The notes under the pieces: generated by a model
The model's database searches: none
Seen by the model: only the letters and a program-made list of their open reading frames with translations
What the model was told of the DNA's origin: nothing
Assembly (NCBI GenBank): GCA_030447925.1
Contig: JAUJNX010000010.1
Span: 62,001-126,000 of the forward strand
DNA length: 64,000 bases
Reading direction: 5' to 3'
Origin: Egibacteraceae bacterium
GTDB taxonomy: Bacteria > Actinomycetota > Nitriliruptoria > Euzebyales > Egibacteraceae
Part shown: one piece after another, positions 42,403 to 51,493 of the stretch
Layout of the letters: the number at the start of each line of letters is the position of its first letter
Position numbering within the stretch: the stretch's first letter is position 1
Translations under genes and position numbers: made by a program

Positions 42403-42450
42403 GAACTACCGGCGAAGTTCCGGCGCAACACCGCCCGCTGTGCACAGCGG
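42403..42450. promoter_or_regulatory. Operator candidates between RamB-like gene and aceA
   Basis: Two elements: GAACT-N8-AGTTC (42403-42420) and a 16-bp perfect palindrome CCGCTGTGCACAGCGG (42435-42450). Neither is the published RamB box sequence, but they sit in the 124-bp divergent gap where that regulator should act. Confidence 0.55.
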
Positions 42451-42496
42451 CATCCGGCACGGTGCGGATGCAACCCACCGATGCGAGGAGGAGCAC

Positions 42497-43801
42497 ATGC
42501 ACCCCGAGGGGTTCCGCCGACAGGTCGAGCAGCTGGAGCGGGAGTGGGCCACGGCCCCGCGCTGGGACGGCGTCCGGCGCGACTACACCGCCGAGGACGT
42601 CGTGCGCCTGCGCGGGTCCGTGCCCGTCGAGCTGACCCTGGCCCGCCGCGGGGCGGAGCGGCTGTGGGACCTGCTCCAGGGCGGGGACGCGGTGCGGGCG
42701 CTCGGCGCGCTGACCGGCGGCCAGGCCGTGCAGATGGTGCGCGCGGGCCTGCAGGCGATCTACCTGAGCGGGTGGCAGGTCGCCGGCGACGCCAACCTCG
42801 CCGAGCAGGTCTACCCCGACCAGAGCCTGTACCCGGCCAACAGCGCACCGGCGCTGGTGCGGCGGATCAACAACGCGCTGCGCCGCGCTGACGAGATCGA
42901 GTGGGCCGAGCAGGCCGCCCAGACCGACGCGGGCCCGCAGCGCGACTGGTACGCCCCGATCGTGGCCGACGCGGAGGCCGGTTTCGGCGGCGCCCTCAAC
43001 GCCTACGAGCTGACCAAGGCGTTCCTCGACGCCGGCGCGGCCGGCGTGCACTTCGAGGACCAGCTCGCCAGCGAGAAGAAGTGCGGGCACATGGGCGGCA
43101 AGGTGCTGGTGCCGACCGCCCAGCACGTGCGCACGCTCACCGCGGCGCGGCTGGCCGCCGACGTGCTCGGCGTGCCGACCGTGGTGGTGGCGCGCACCGA
43201 CGCGCTGGCCGCGTCGCTGCTGACCAGCGACGTCGACCCCGCCGACGCGCCCTTCGTCACCGGCGAGCGCACCGCCGAGGGCTTCTTCGCCGTGCGCAAC
43301 GGGCTGGACGCCGCGATCGCGCGCGGCCTGGCCTACGCGCCCTACGCCGACCTGCTGTGGTGCGAGACGGGCACCCCGGACCTGGACGAGGCCGAGCGCT
43401 ACGCCGCGGCCATCCACGAGCGCTTCCCCGGCAAGCTGCTCGCCTACAACTGCTCACCGTCGTTCAACTGGAAGCGCCACCTGGACGACGCCGCCATCGC
43501 GACCTTCCAGAAGGAGCTGGCGCGCATGGGCTACCGCTTCCAGTTCATCACCCTGGCCGGGTTCCACGCGCTCAACGCCGCGATGTTCGAGCTGGCCGCC
43601 GGCTACCGCGACGAGCACATGACCGCCTACACGCGCCTGCAGGAGGCGGAGTTCGCGATGGAGGCGGAGGGCTACACCGCGACCCGGCACCAGCGCGAGG
43701 TCGGCGCGGGCTACTTCGACCTGGTCGCCCGGACCATCAGCGCGGGCCGCTCGTCGACCCTGGCCCTGGTCGGCTCGACCGAGGAGGAGCAGTTCCACTG
43801 A
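42497..43801 (+). CDS. aceA: Isocitrate lyase
   Basis: 434 residues. The catalytic loop is [19 protein letters not shown] with Cys196 (KKCGHM form); other conserved parts are [65 protein letters not shown] and [20 protein letters not shown]. The enzyme splits isocitrate to glyoxylate and succinate for growth on acetate or fatty acids. GAGGAGGAG is four bases upstream of the ATG. Regulation by the divergent RamB-like protein is expected. No malate synthase is in the window. Confidence 0.97.
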   Translation: MHPEGFRRQVEQLEREWATAPRWDGVRRDYTAEDVVRLRGSVPVELTLARRGAERLWDLLQGGDAVRALGALTGGQAVQMVRAGLQAIYLSGWQVAGDANLAEQVYPDQSLYPANSAPALVRRINNALRRADEIEWAEQAAQTDAGPQRDWYAPIVADAEAGFGGALNAYELTKAFLDAGAAGVHFEDQLASEKKCGHMGGKVLVPTAQHVRTLTAARLAADVLGVPTVVVARTDALAASLLTSDVDPADAPFVTGERTAEGFFAVRNGLDAAIARGLAYAPYADLLWCETGTPDLDEAERYAAAIHERFPGKLLAYNCSPSFNWKRHLDDAAIATFQKELARMGYRFQFITLAGFHALNAAMFELAAGYRDEHMTAYTRLQEAEFAMEAEGYTATRHQREVGAGYFDLVARTISAGRSSTLALVGSTEEEQFH

Positions 43802-43902
43802 TCGCTCGGGCGGTGGCGTCCCCGGCCGCTGATCGCGGGGCGCGCTCGGGCGATCGCGGGTCGGGATCGCGGGGCGCGGCGGGCGCGTGCCACGCTGCGC
43901 GG

Positions 43903-44598
43903 ATGCGCCAGCTGCTGCCCGTGCCGGTGGACGACGTCGACGTGCGCGAGGCCGTGCGCCCGCCCGCGGGGCCGTGGCTGCGGGTCGGGTTCGTCGAGAG
44001 CGTCGAGGGCGCCGTCGTCGACGCGGCGGGCACCTCCGGGGGGCTGGGCGGTGAGGGCGACCGGCGCGTCTTCACCGCCCTGCGCGCCCACGCCGACGTC
44101 ATCCTCGTCGGCGCCGGCACCGCGCGCATGGAGCGCTACGGGCCCCACCGGCCCGGGCCCGGGGACGGTCCGCCGGCACCGATCGCGCTGGTGTCCGCGG
44201 CGCTGGACCTCGACCCGGCCGCACCGGTGTTCACCGAGGCCGTGGCCCCCACCATCGTGGTCACCTCCGCGGCGGCCCCGGCCGACCGGCGCCGCGCCCT
44301 GGACCGGGCCGGCCGGGTGATCGTCGCCGGGGACCAGCGCGTCGACCTCGCCGAGGCGCTGGAGCGGCTGCGCGCCGAGGGGCTCGCCTCGGTCCTGTGC
44401 GAGGGCGGCCCGTCGCTGGCGGGGGCGCTGTTCGGGGCGGGCCTCGCCGACGAGCTGTGCGTCACCCTCGCCCCCACGCTGACCGGCGCGGGCGGCAAGC
44501 GCATCGTCGAACGCCTGCGCGGCCGCGTCGGGCTCCGCCTCATCCGCGTCCTGGAGCACCAGGACGAGCTGTGCCTCGGCTACCTGGTCGCGCGCTGA
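43903..44598 (+). CDS. Dihydrofolate reductase / RibD C-terminal family reductase
   Basis: 231 residues of the RibD_C (pyrimidine reductase) fold: [53 protein letters not shown] and [20 protein letters not shown], the usual NADPH and substrate motifs. It is probably a stand-alone reductase; riboflavin synthesis is not indicated by the neighbours. The ATG is six bases after CACGCT. It is followed by the glycosidase gene with a one-base gap. Confidence 0.9.
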   Translation: MRQLLPVPVDDVDVREAVRPPAGPWLRVGFVESVEGAVVDAAGTSGGLGGEGDRRVFTALRAHADVILVGAGTARMERYGPHRPGPGDGPPAPIALVSAALDLDPAAPVFTEAVAPTIVVTSAAAPADRRRALDRAGRVIVAGDQRVDLAEALERLRAEGLASVLCEGGPSLAGALFGAGLADELCVTLAPTLTGAGGKRIVERLRGRVGLRLIRVLEHQDELCLGYLVAR

Positions 44599-44599
44599 G

Positions 44600-45958
44600 G
44601 TGGCCGGCCACGCGCTCCCCGGCGACCTCGGCCCGGCCGACCGCGAGGCGCTGGGCGACGGCGCCCGCGCGGTCCTGGACGCCAACTGGCTGGGCGGCTC
44701 CACGGTCCCGTCCCGGTCGCTGTATCCCCACCAGTGGAGCTGGGACTCGGCGTTCATCGCCATCGGCCTGGTCCGCCACGACCAGCAGCGCGCCCAGCAG
44801 GAGCTGGAGAGCCTGTTCGCCGCGCAGTGGGCCAACGGCATGGTCCCCCACATCCGCTTCCACCCCGGCACCCCGCCCGCGGCGTACTTCCCCGGCCCCG
44901 ACTTCTGGCAGAGCGGGCGCTCGCCCGACTGCCCCGGCGGGGTGGCGACCTCGGGCATCACCCAGCCCCCGCTGCACGCCCGGGCGGCCCTGGAGATCCA
45001 CGAGCACGCCGCGGACCGCGACGCGGCGCTGGCGTTCCTGCGCCGCCTGTACCCGGGCCTGGTGCGCCAGCACGACTACCTGGCCACCCGTCGCGACGCC
45101 GGCGGGGCCGGCCTGGCCGCCATGGTCCACCCGTGGGAGTCGGGGCTGGACAACTCGCCGCTGTGGGACGCGAGCCTGGACCACCTGTCGATCCCGCCCG
45201 GGGCCCTGCCCCCCTACCGCCGCCGCGACCTGGATCACGCCAAGGCGGCGGACCGGCCCAGCGACGCGGCCTACGACCGCTTCGTCTACCTGGCGGTGAC
45301 CTACCGCGACTCGGGCTACGACGACGGGGTGCTCCGGGACCGCGCGCCCTTCCTGGTCGAGGGGCCGCTGTTCACCGCGATCGAGCTGTGGTCGGTCCAC
45401 GCGCTGGCCGACATCGCCACGCTGCTGGGCGAGGACCCCGCCCCCCACCGCGCCCGCGCGGCCCGCCTGCACGACGCGCTGCTGGCGCGCCTGTGGGACC
45501 CCGCCCGCGGCCGGTTCACGGCGCGCTCGCTGCGCGGCGGGACGATGACCACCGCCGCCACGGTGTCGTGCTTCGCGCCGCTGCTGGACCCCGACCTGCC
45601 CGCCGAGGTGGTCCGCGCGCTCGTCGCGGACCTGACCTCGCCGTGCTTCCACCCCGAGGACGGCCGCGAGCACTACCTGGTGCCCAGCTACGACCTGCGC
45701 GGCGCCGACTTCGACCCGCGCCGCTACTGGCGCGGGCCGGTGTGGCTGAACACCGACTGGCTGGTGTGGCGCGGCCTGCGCCAGCACGGCCAGGACGCCC
45801 TGGCCGATGAGGTCGCCGGGAGCATGCTCGCGCTGGTGGCGCGCTCCGGGTTCCACGAGTACTTCGACCCGTTCGGCGGGGCCGGCTACGGCAGCGCCGA
45901 CTTCGGCTGGACCGCCGCGCTGACCCTCGACCTCCTCGCCCGCACCGCGGCCGACTGA
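44600..45958 (+). CDS. GH63-like glycosidase, MGH1/mannosylglycerate or glucosylglycerate hydrolase family
   Basis: 452 residues of an (alpha/alpha)6-barrel. SLYPHQWSWDSAFIAIGLVR is the N-terminal substrate loop with the acid Asp; FWQSGRSPDCPGG, MVHPWESGLDNSP, RYWRGPVWLNTDWLVW and FHEYFDPFGGAGYGSADFGW follow. These elements match mannosylglycerate and glucosylglycerate hydrolases, which recycle compatible solutes. The exact glycoside cannot be fixed from sequence. GTG start right after the reductase gene, so the two are co-transcribed. Confidence 0.9.
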   Translation: MAGHALPGDLGPADREALGDGARAVLDANWLGGSTVPSRSLYPHQWSWDSAFIAIGLVRHDQQRAQQELESLFAAQWANGMVPHIRFHPGTPPAAYFPGPDFWQSGRSPDCPGGVATSGITQPPLHARAALEIHEHAADRDAALAFLRRLYPGLVRQHDYLATRRDAGGAGLAAMVHPWESGLDNSPLWDASLDHLSIPPGALPPYRRRDLDHAKAADRPSDAAYDRFVYLAVTYRDSGYDDGVLRDRAPFLVEGPLFTAIELWSVHALADIATLLGEDPAPHRARAARLHDALLARLWDPARGRFTARSLRGGTMTTAATVSCFAPLLDPDLPAEVVRALVADLTSPCFHPEDGREHYLVPSYDLRGADFDPRRYWRGPVWLNTDWLVWRGLRQHGQDALADEVAGSMLALVARSGFHEYFDPFGGAGYGSADFGWTAALTLDLLARTAAD

Positions 45959-45975
45959 ACCGGCCCGGCACGCCG

Positions 45976-47142
45976 TCAGCGCCGCGGCGCCAGGAGGCGG
46001 GCGGCGAGCGGGGGGAACAGGACCACCGAGGCGAGGCCGGCGAGGACGAGGGCGGCGGCGACCGCGGGGCGCAGGCGGCCCAGGCGCAGGCCGATCTCGG
46101 CCCCCGCGACCAGCACGGGCAGGGACGTGGCGGCGAGCAGCCCGGCGGCGACCGCCGCCCGGCGCGACAGCCCGCGCGGGCGGACCAGGACCGGGACCGC
46201 ACGGGCGGCCAGCAGGCCCAGCAGGAAGACGGGGACAAGGACGGCCGCCGCCGGCTCCCCGACCAGCGCGCCGACGTCGAGAGTCACCCCGGTGACCACG
46301 AAGAAGAACGGCACGAACACCCCGTGGCCGACCGCCTCCAGCTTGCCCGTCAGCCGCCCGCGGTCGGCGTCGCCGCCCTCCAGCAGCCGCAGGACGACGC
46401 CCGCCGCGAAGGCACCCAGCAGCAGCTCCAGGCCCAGCCGCTGCGCCAGCAGGGTGAGCCCGGCGAGCAGCAGGAACGCCCCCCGCACCCGGATCTGGTC
46501 CCCGCCGCCGCGCAGGTCGCGCAGCGGGCGGGCGACGCGCTCCACGTGGCCGACGGCCCGCAGCGCCACCAGGGCCGCGGCGACCAGGACCAGGAACGCC
46601 CCGAGCAGGACGACCCGCGAGCCCGCGCTGCCCTCGGCGGCGAACAGGACCGACAGGAGCACGACGGTGGCGAGGTCGGACAGGGCGGCGGCGACCAGGA
46701 CGCGCTGGCCCAGCGCGCCCTGCACCTGGCCGGCGTCGTGCAGGACCGGGGCGACGATCCCCAGCGCCGTCGAGGACAGCACGACCGCGATCAGGGCCGG
46801 GTCACCGACCACCCCCGCCGCCGCCAGCCCGGCGCCCAGCAGCCCGGCCAGGACCAGCGAGCCGGCCAGCTCCGTCCCCGCGGCCACGGCCTGCCCGCCG
46901 CGCAGGCCGCGCAGGTCCACGTCGAGCCCCGCGAGCAGCAGCAGGAACGCGAGCCCCAGCGTGGCGAGCAGCTCCAGCGGCGGCCCGACCCGCACCACGC
47001 CGAGGACGGCGGGGCCCAGCACGATGCCGGCGAGCAGCTCCGCGACGACCGCGGGCACCCGCAGCCGCGGCGCGAGCGCGACCAGCAGCGGGGCGGCCAG
47101 CGCCACCGCCGCCACGGCGACGACGCCGTCCAGCCCGTTCAC
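45976..47142 (-). CDS. Cation:proton antiporter, CPA2 family
   Basis: 388 residues with about twelve helices. Typical elements: AELLAGIVLGPAVLGVVRVG, TLGLAFLLLLAGLDVDLRGL, VVLSSTALGIVAPVLHD and VFVPFFFVVTGVTLDVGAL. The paired LAGLDVDL and FFFVVTG motifs place it in the CPA2/KefB-like group; there is no TrkA domain. It exports K+ or Na+ in exchange for protons. It is the last gene of the eight-gene operon; the GTG start overlaps the upstream stop (GTGA). Confidence 0.92.
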   Translation of the reverse strand: MNGLDGVVAVAAVALAAPLLVALAPRLRVPAVVAELLAGIVLGPAVLGVVRVGPPLELLATLGLAFLLLLAGLDVDLRGLRGGQAVAAGTELAGSLVLAGLLGAGLAAAGVVGDPALIAVVLSSTALGIVAPVLHDAGQVQGALGQRVLVAAALSDLATVVLLSVLFAAEGSAGSRVVLLGAFLVLVAAALVALRAVGHVERVARPLRDLRGGGDQIRVRGAFLLLAGLTLLAQRLGLELLLGAFAAGVVLRLLEGGDADRGRLTGKLEAVGHGVFVPFFFVVTGVTLDVGALVGEPAAAVLVPVFLLGLLAARAVPVLVRPRGLSRRAAVAAGLLAATSLPVLVAGAEIGLRLGRLRPAVAAALVLAGLASVVLFPPLAARLLAPRR

Positions 47143-48669
47143 GCGCCCGGCCGGCGCCCGAGGCGGAACAGGGCGGTGGCGGTGGCGCCGAACCGGGCGC
47201 CCCCGCCCTGGGCCCGGGCCACCGGCGGGGCGGGCCGCCGGACCGAGCCCAGCGCGGCGCCGCCGGGCGCGCGCCCGCGCCGGCCGGGCGGGCCCCCGCC
47301 CGCGCAGGCCGGACGGGACCCCGACGGCCAGCGCGCCCCAGGCGGCCAGCAGGGCCGGGACGGGCGCGTCCTCGCGCCAGGCCTCGCGCCAGGCCACCCG
47401 CGGGTCGCCCGCGCGCCCCGCACCGTCCAGCGGGAACCGCAGCACCCGGTCGCCGTCGGCGACCAGGAGCGCGCCGCCCCCGGGCTCGACGGCCAGCGCG
47501 GCCACCTCGTCCGGCCCTCCGGCCGCGCGCTCGGGCGGCGCGATCGGCCCGACGGGCTCCCAGGGCGCGTCGGCACCGGTGCCCGCCAGCCCGTTCGCGG
47601 CCGCGGGGGTGGGGGCCGGCGCGGCGGCGTCGACGCGGTGCAGGCCGCGCCCGCCGATCCACAGCACCCCGGCGGGGCCGTAGGCCAGGTGGCCCGGGGC
47701 GTCCAGGTCCGCCGCCAGGACGGTGAGGTTGCCGTGGGGCTCGACGCGCACGACCCGGCCGGCGTCCGGCTCGCAGACCGTCAGCCGCCCGGCGGCGTCC
47801 ACGGCCAGCCCCGCCGCGCCGCCCTTGGCGCGCACCACCGCGACCTGGCCGTCGGGTGTCCAGCGGTGGACGGCGTGGGCGCCCCCGGAGCTCAGCAGGA
47901 CCGCGCCGTCGGGCGCGGCGACCAGCCCGGCGATGCCGTCGAAGCCCTCCGCGACCTGCTCGAGATCCGCGCCCGGGGGCAGCACGGCGTCCACGGCGGG
48001 GTCGGCGCGGACGATCGCGGCGGGGACGTCACGCGCGACCCGCGCGCGCCCCGCCCGGTAGAGGTCCAGCGTCGCGCTGCGGATCCACAGCGCATTGCGC
48101 GGCGAGGCCGACACCGGGCCGTTCAGCGCGAACACCGCCACCGCGATCCGCCGCCCCGGCCGGGCGTCGCGCGCGATCACGACGCGGTTGGGGACGTTGA
48201 ACCCGCCGACGACCCCGCCGCCCACCTGCCCCGGGGCGGTCGGCAGGCGCCCGTCGACCCAGACCTCGGCGTAGTCGTCGACGACGACCTCGAACACGAC
48301 CGTCGACCCCGCCACCGGGAACCCGCCCACACGTTCGGGGAGGGTAACCGCGATCCGGTACCAGGCGGCGCACACCCGCCCCCGCCCGCGGCGCGCCTCG
48401 ACGGCGGGCGGGGCCAGGACCTCCCAGGCGCCGTCGTCGTGGTCGGCGCCCTCCGCGTGCGGCGCGACGTCCAGGGTGCGCACCGGCGGCCCCGACGGCC
48501 CGAGGTCGGGACCCACCGACGGGGAGTCGACCGCCACGAGGTCCACGTCGCGGTAGCGCCAGACCCCGCCGACCAGGGCGGCGCCGTCCCCGGTGCGCAG
48601 GTCGACGACGGCGTCGGGGCGGTGCGGCAGCAGTCCCGGCGGGCCGGGCAGGACCGCCTCGCCGATCAC
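47139..48669 (-). CDS. SMP-30/gluconolactonase-like protein with N-terminal beta-sandwich (frame break near 47300)
   Basis: The N-terminal half (WYRIAVTLPERVGGFPVAGS, VVFEVVVDDYAEVWVDGRLP) is a galactose-binding-like beta-sandwich. The C-terminal half is a six-bladed propeller with repeats such as GFDGIAGLVAAPDGAVLLSS, AAGLAVDAAGRLTVCEPDAG and ALAVEPGGGALLVADGDRVL. After about residue 445 the first frame becomes Arg/Pro-rich. Moving to the next frame gives GGGARFGATATALFRLGRRP and a TGA overlapping the antiporter GTG, so a one-base indel near 47300 is likely. Unbroken, the first frame would fuse it to the antiporter. Possible lactone hydrolysis; substrate unknown. Confidence 0.72.
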
Positions 48670-49856
48670 CCCACGACCTTGACGACGTGGTAGCGCAACG
48701 GGCCGGGGACCTCGGTGAACCAGTGCGGCACCCCGGCGGGCAGGACCAGGACCGCGCCGGGCGACAGGCGGTGGGTCGTGCCGCCGGTCACCGCCTCGGC
48801 GCGCCGCTCGCCGGGGCTGACCTCGCGCACGCCGACCATCTCCCCGCCGACCACCACGGTCGCGGTGCCCTCCTGGACGAGCATGACGTCGGTCACCCGC
48901 TCGTGGTACTCCACCTCGCCGGGCTCGTCGCGGCGGCCCGCGTCGACCTTGTAGCCCGGCTGGCCGAACAGGATCCCCGCCGCGGCGGCGGCCGCGGCGG
49001 CGTCCAGGACGAACGGCTCCGGCGGGGGCAGGGCGTCGGCGCCGGCCCGCGCGAGGTCCTCGTCCTGGTCCGGCGACGAGGCGCCGCTGACGCCCACCCC
49101 GCCGACGACCTGACCGCCGGCCACCAGCGGCAGGCCGCCCATCAGCGGGGTGGCACCGCGCAGGGACAGCGCGGCGACCCGGCCCTGCGCGGTCTGGTCC
49201 TCGAAGTCGCGGCTGGGGCGCCGGAAGATCGCCGCGGTGCGGGCCTTGTCGACCGCGACGTCCACCGACGCGGGCTGGCTGCCGTCGGGGCGGGCCAGCG
49301 CGACCGGCACCCCCGCGTCGTCGACCACGGCGACGACCGGGGCGACCCCCGCGGCCTCGGCCGCCTCCTGCGCCGCCGCGGCCACCCGCTGCGCCTCCGC
49401 CTGGGTGAGGACCAGGCGCTCCGCCACCAGCCCGGCGGCGCCGTCGGGGGCCTCGGCCAGGGCGGCCGCGCCCGCCAGCGCGACGGCCTCGTCCTCGTCG
49501 GGGGTCTCGCCGCTCACCCCGATCGCGCCCACGACCGCGCCCGCGGCGTGCAGCGGGACCCCGCCGGTCAGGGTGGCGGCGCCGTGCAGGGCGAGCGCGC
49601 CGATCCGGCCAGCGCGGACCTGCTCCTCCAGCTCGCGGCTGGGGCGGCGGAAGATCGCGGCGGTGCGGGCCTTGTCGACCGCGACGTCGACGCTGGCGAC
49701 CTGGGTGCCGTCCAGGCGGCGCAGGACCAGCGGCCGGCCGGCGGGGTCCACGACGGCGACGACGACGCGGGCGCCGCGCGCCGCGGCCTCGCGCTCGGCG
49801 GCGGCCGCGACCGCGGCGGCGCCCGCGAGGGTGAGGGTGTGGGACTGGCGGGGCAC
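48666..49856 (-). CDS. Double GlcG/HbpS heme-binding-type protein fused to a cupin
   Basis: 396 residues with three domains. Domains 1 (about 1-135) and 2 (about 140-275) are tandem GlcG/HbpS (DUF336) units: both contain SVDVAVDKARTAAIFRRPSR, a following GALALHGAAT-like strand and VGAIGVSG or VGGVGVSG. Domain 3 (about 290-396) is a cupin: EVEYHERVTDVMLVQEGTAT and TTHRLSPGAVLVLPAGVPHW with two His-rich motifs. HbpS in Streptomyces senses heme and redox stress outside the cell; here no signal peptide is visible. The fusion is unusual. The GTG has GAGGAG six bases upstream. Confidence 0.85.
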   Translation of the reverse strand: MPRQSHTLTLAGAAAVAAAAEREAAARGARVVVAVVDPAGRPLVLRRLDGTQVASVDVAVDKARTAAIFRRPSRELEEQVRAGRIGALALHGAATLTGGVPLHAAGAVVGAIGVSGETPDEDEAVALAGAAALAEAPDGAAGLVAERLVLTQAEAQRVAAAAQEAAEAAGVAPVVAVVDDAGVPVALARPDGSQPASVDVAVDKARTAAIFRRPSRDFEDQTAQGRVAALSLRGATPLMGGLPLVAGGQVVGGVGVSGASSPDQDEDLARAGADALPPPEPFVLDAAAAAAAAGILFGQPGYKVDAGRRDEPGEVEYHERVTDVMLVQEGTATVVVGGEMVGVREVSPGERRAEAVTGGTTHRLSPGAVLVLPAGVPHWFTEVPGPLRYHVVKVVG

Positions 49857-49867
49857 TTCGAGCTCCT

Positions 49868-50746
49868 CTATCCGGTGGCGTGGAGGGTGGCGGCCCAGAC
49901 CGCGGTGTCGGCCAGGACGAACAGGACGTCGCGCCCGCGGCCCCCGAAGCAGCAGCTGACCGCGCCGGGGACCCGGATCGTCCCGAGCCACTCCCCCGCG
50001 GGGTCCAGGACCTGCACGCCGTCGGCGACGCAGACGTAGATGCGCCCGTCGTCGTCGACGGCGATCCCGTCGGGGTTGCCCGGCAGCGCGGCCAGCACCC
50101 GGGACCCCGCCCGCTCGCCGCCGAGGACGTCGAGGGCGCGGACGTGGCTGGGGCGCCCGGTGTCGGTGAGGTACAGGACCGACCCGTCGGCGGAGAACGC
50201 CAGCCCGTTGGGCTTGTCGACGTCGTCGGCCACGACCGCCAGGTCGCCGTCCCGCCAGCGGTACACCCGGTCGGGCAGCGCGGGCGGGGGCCGGAAGCCC
50301 TGCAGGTGGCCGTAGGACGGGTCGGTGAACCACACGCCGCCGTCCGCGGCGACGGCCACGTCGTTCGGCGAGTTCAGCGGCAGGCCCCCGCACCCGTCCA
50401 CCACGGTCGTGGCGGCGCCGGTGCCGGGGTCCAGGACGGCGATGCGGGCGGGCGCGTCGGGGCCGCCCTGCTCGCAGACCAGCAGCCGCCCGTCGGCGGC
50501 CAGGGCCATCCCGTTGGCCGCCGCGGCGGGTCGCAGGACGTCGCGGACCACGGGCTCGGCGCCCAGCGACAGCCGCGCGACGGCGTTGACGCCCGCCGAC
50601 GGCACGGTGGTGAAGTACAGGGCGTCGTCGGCGGCGCGGTAGACGGCGCCCTCGTGCGCGTCGGTCGCCACGACCCGCTCCAGGCGGGCGCCGGGTCCGG
50701 CGACGGCCGCGAACGCCGGGTGCCGCGCGACGAGCCCGCCGGTCAC
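49868..50746 (-). CDS. SMP-30/gluconolactonase/LRE family hydrolase
   Basis: 292 residues of a six-bladed beta-propeller. Metal-site motifs: AHEGAVYRAADDALYFTTVP (entry Glu), LPLNSPNDVAVAADGGVWFT (Asn/Asp), VDKPNGLAFSADGSVLYLTD and LPGNPDGIAVDDDGRIYVC. Enzymes of this family open aldono-lactones with Ca2+ or Zn2+. It probably hydrolyses the lactone made by the dehydrogenases of the same operon. The GTG start overlaps the DUF427 stop by four bases. Confidence 0.9.
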   Translation of the reverse strand: MTGGLVARHPAFAAVAGPGARLERVVATDAHEGAVYRAADDALYFTTVPSAGVNAVARLSLGAEPVVRDVLRPAAAANGMALAADGRLLVCEQGGPDAPARIAVLDPGTGAATTVVDGCGGLPLNSPNDVAVAADGGVWFTDPSYGHLQGFRPPPALPDRVYRWRDGDLAVVADDVDKPNGLAFSADGSVLYLTDTGRPSHVRALDVLGGERAGSRVLAALPGNPDGIAVDDDGRIYVCVADGVQVLDPAGEWLGTIRVPGAVSCCFGGRGRDVLFVLADTAVWAATLHATG

Positions 50747-51492
50747 GACCGCTGCGTGCGCGGGCTCGGCATGGTCGCCACGTCCTCCGGCGGGGCGGGG
50801 TGCAGCCCGCCGTCGACGTGCGTGGTGACGCGGTCGGGGTAGAAGCAGACCAGCCCGGCGATGGCGATGGACTCGTTGACCGGCCACTGGTAGCTCCAGA
50901 CGAGGTCCTCGTGGGTCGTCCCGTCCACCGTCAGGTGCCAGTAGATGGCCTCGCCCTTGTAGGGGCAGAAGGTGACGGTGTCCGACGGCGTGAGCAGGTC
51001 CTGGCGGACGGCGACCATCGGCAGGTAGAAGCGCCGGGGCACGCCGGTCTCGAAGACCAGCGTCGGCCGGTTGGTCTCCGCGACCGTGACGCCGCCGACC
51101 TCGACGCGCACGTGCCGGCTGCCGGGCAGCACGTCCACCCGCTTGTAGGGGCTGCGCGGGTGGATCCAGATCTCCTCGTCCTCCTCGAACCACGACCCCA
51201 TCGCGGCGAAGTCGAACGCCACCCGGTCGGCCAGCTCCGGGACGTCCGCGAAGCGCCAGGCCGGCGCCTCCCGCCCGCCGGCGCGCACGGTGTAGGCCAC
51301 CGCCGGCCCGCGGCCCGGCACCGGCTCGGCGGTGCCCGCCTCCTCCAGCACCCCGGGTCGCACGTCGGCCAGGGGGACGTAGTAGGACGGGTGGTAGGAC
51401 ACGTCCCAGACCATCAGCGCGTCGTCGGTGTCGGCGACGAGCTCGCCGCCCAGGAAGGTGCGGATCCGCTTCTCGGTCGGTTCACTGCGCAT
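50743..51492 (-). CDS. Double DUF427 domain protein
   Basis: 249 residues with two DUF427 repeats. The second is clear: VAETNRPTLVFETGVPRRFY, LTPSDTVTFCPYKGEAIYWH and AGLVCFYPDRVTTHVDG (about 145-235). The first is FLGGELVADTDDALMVWDVS and SYHPSYYVPLADVR with a similar turn. DUF427 proteins are small beta barrels of unknown function, often near oxidoreductases. The start is one base after the GMC oxidoreductase stop, and a 4-base overlap follows, so it is co-translated. Confidence 0.9.
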   Translation of the reverse strand: MRSEPTEKRIRTFLGGELVADTDDALMVWDVSYHPSYYVPLADVRPGVLEEAGTAEPVPGRGPAVAYTVRAGGREAPAWRFADVPELADRVAFDFAAMGSWFEEDEEIWIHPRSPYKRVDVLPGSRHVRVEVGGVTVAETNRPTLVFETGVPRRFYLPMVAVRQDLLTPSDTVTFCPYKGEAIYWHLTVDGTTHEDLVWSYQWPVNESIAIAGLVCFYPDRVTTHVDGGLHPAPPEDVATMPSPRTQRS

Positions 51493-51493
51493 G

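Noticed and set aside
27994-42450. Taking every 12-16-bp G+C palindrome as an operator
   Set aside because: At this base composition several 16-bp palindromes are expected by chance in 64 kb; only those in promoter regions are reported, with reduced confidence.
45976-48669. A single 897-residue SMP-30/antiporter fusion protein
   Set aside because: The joining segment is Arg/Pro-rich wrong-frame sequence, and a neighbouring frame gives a plausible propeller end with a TGA overlapping the antiporter GTG.
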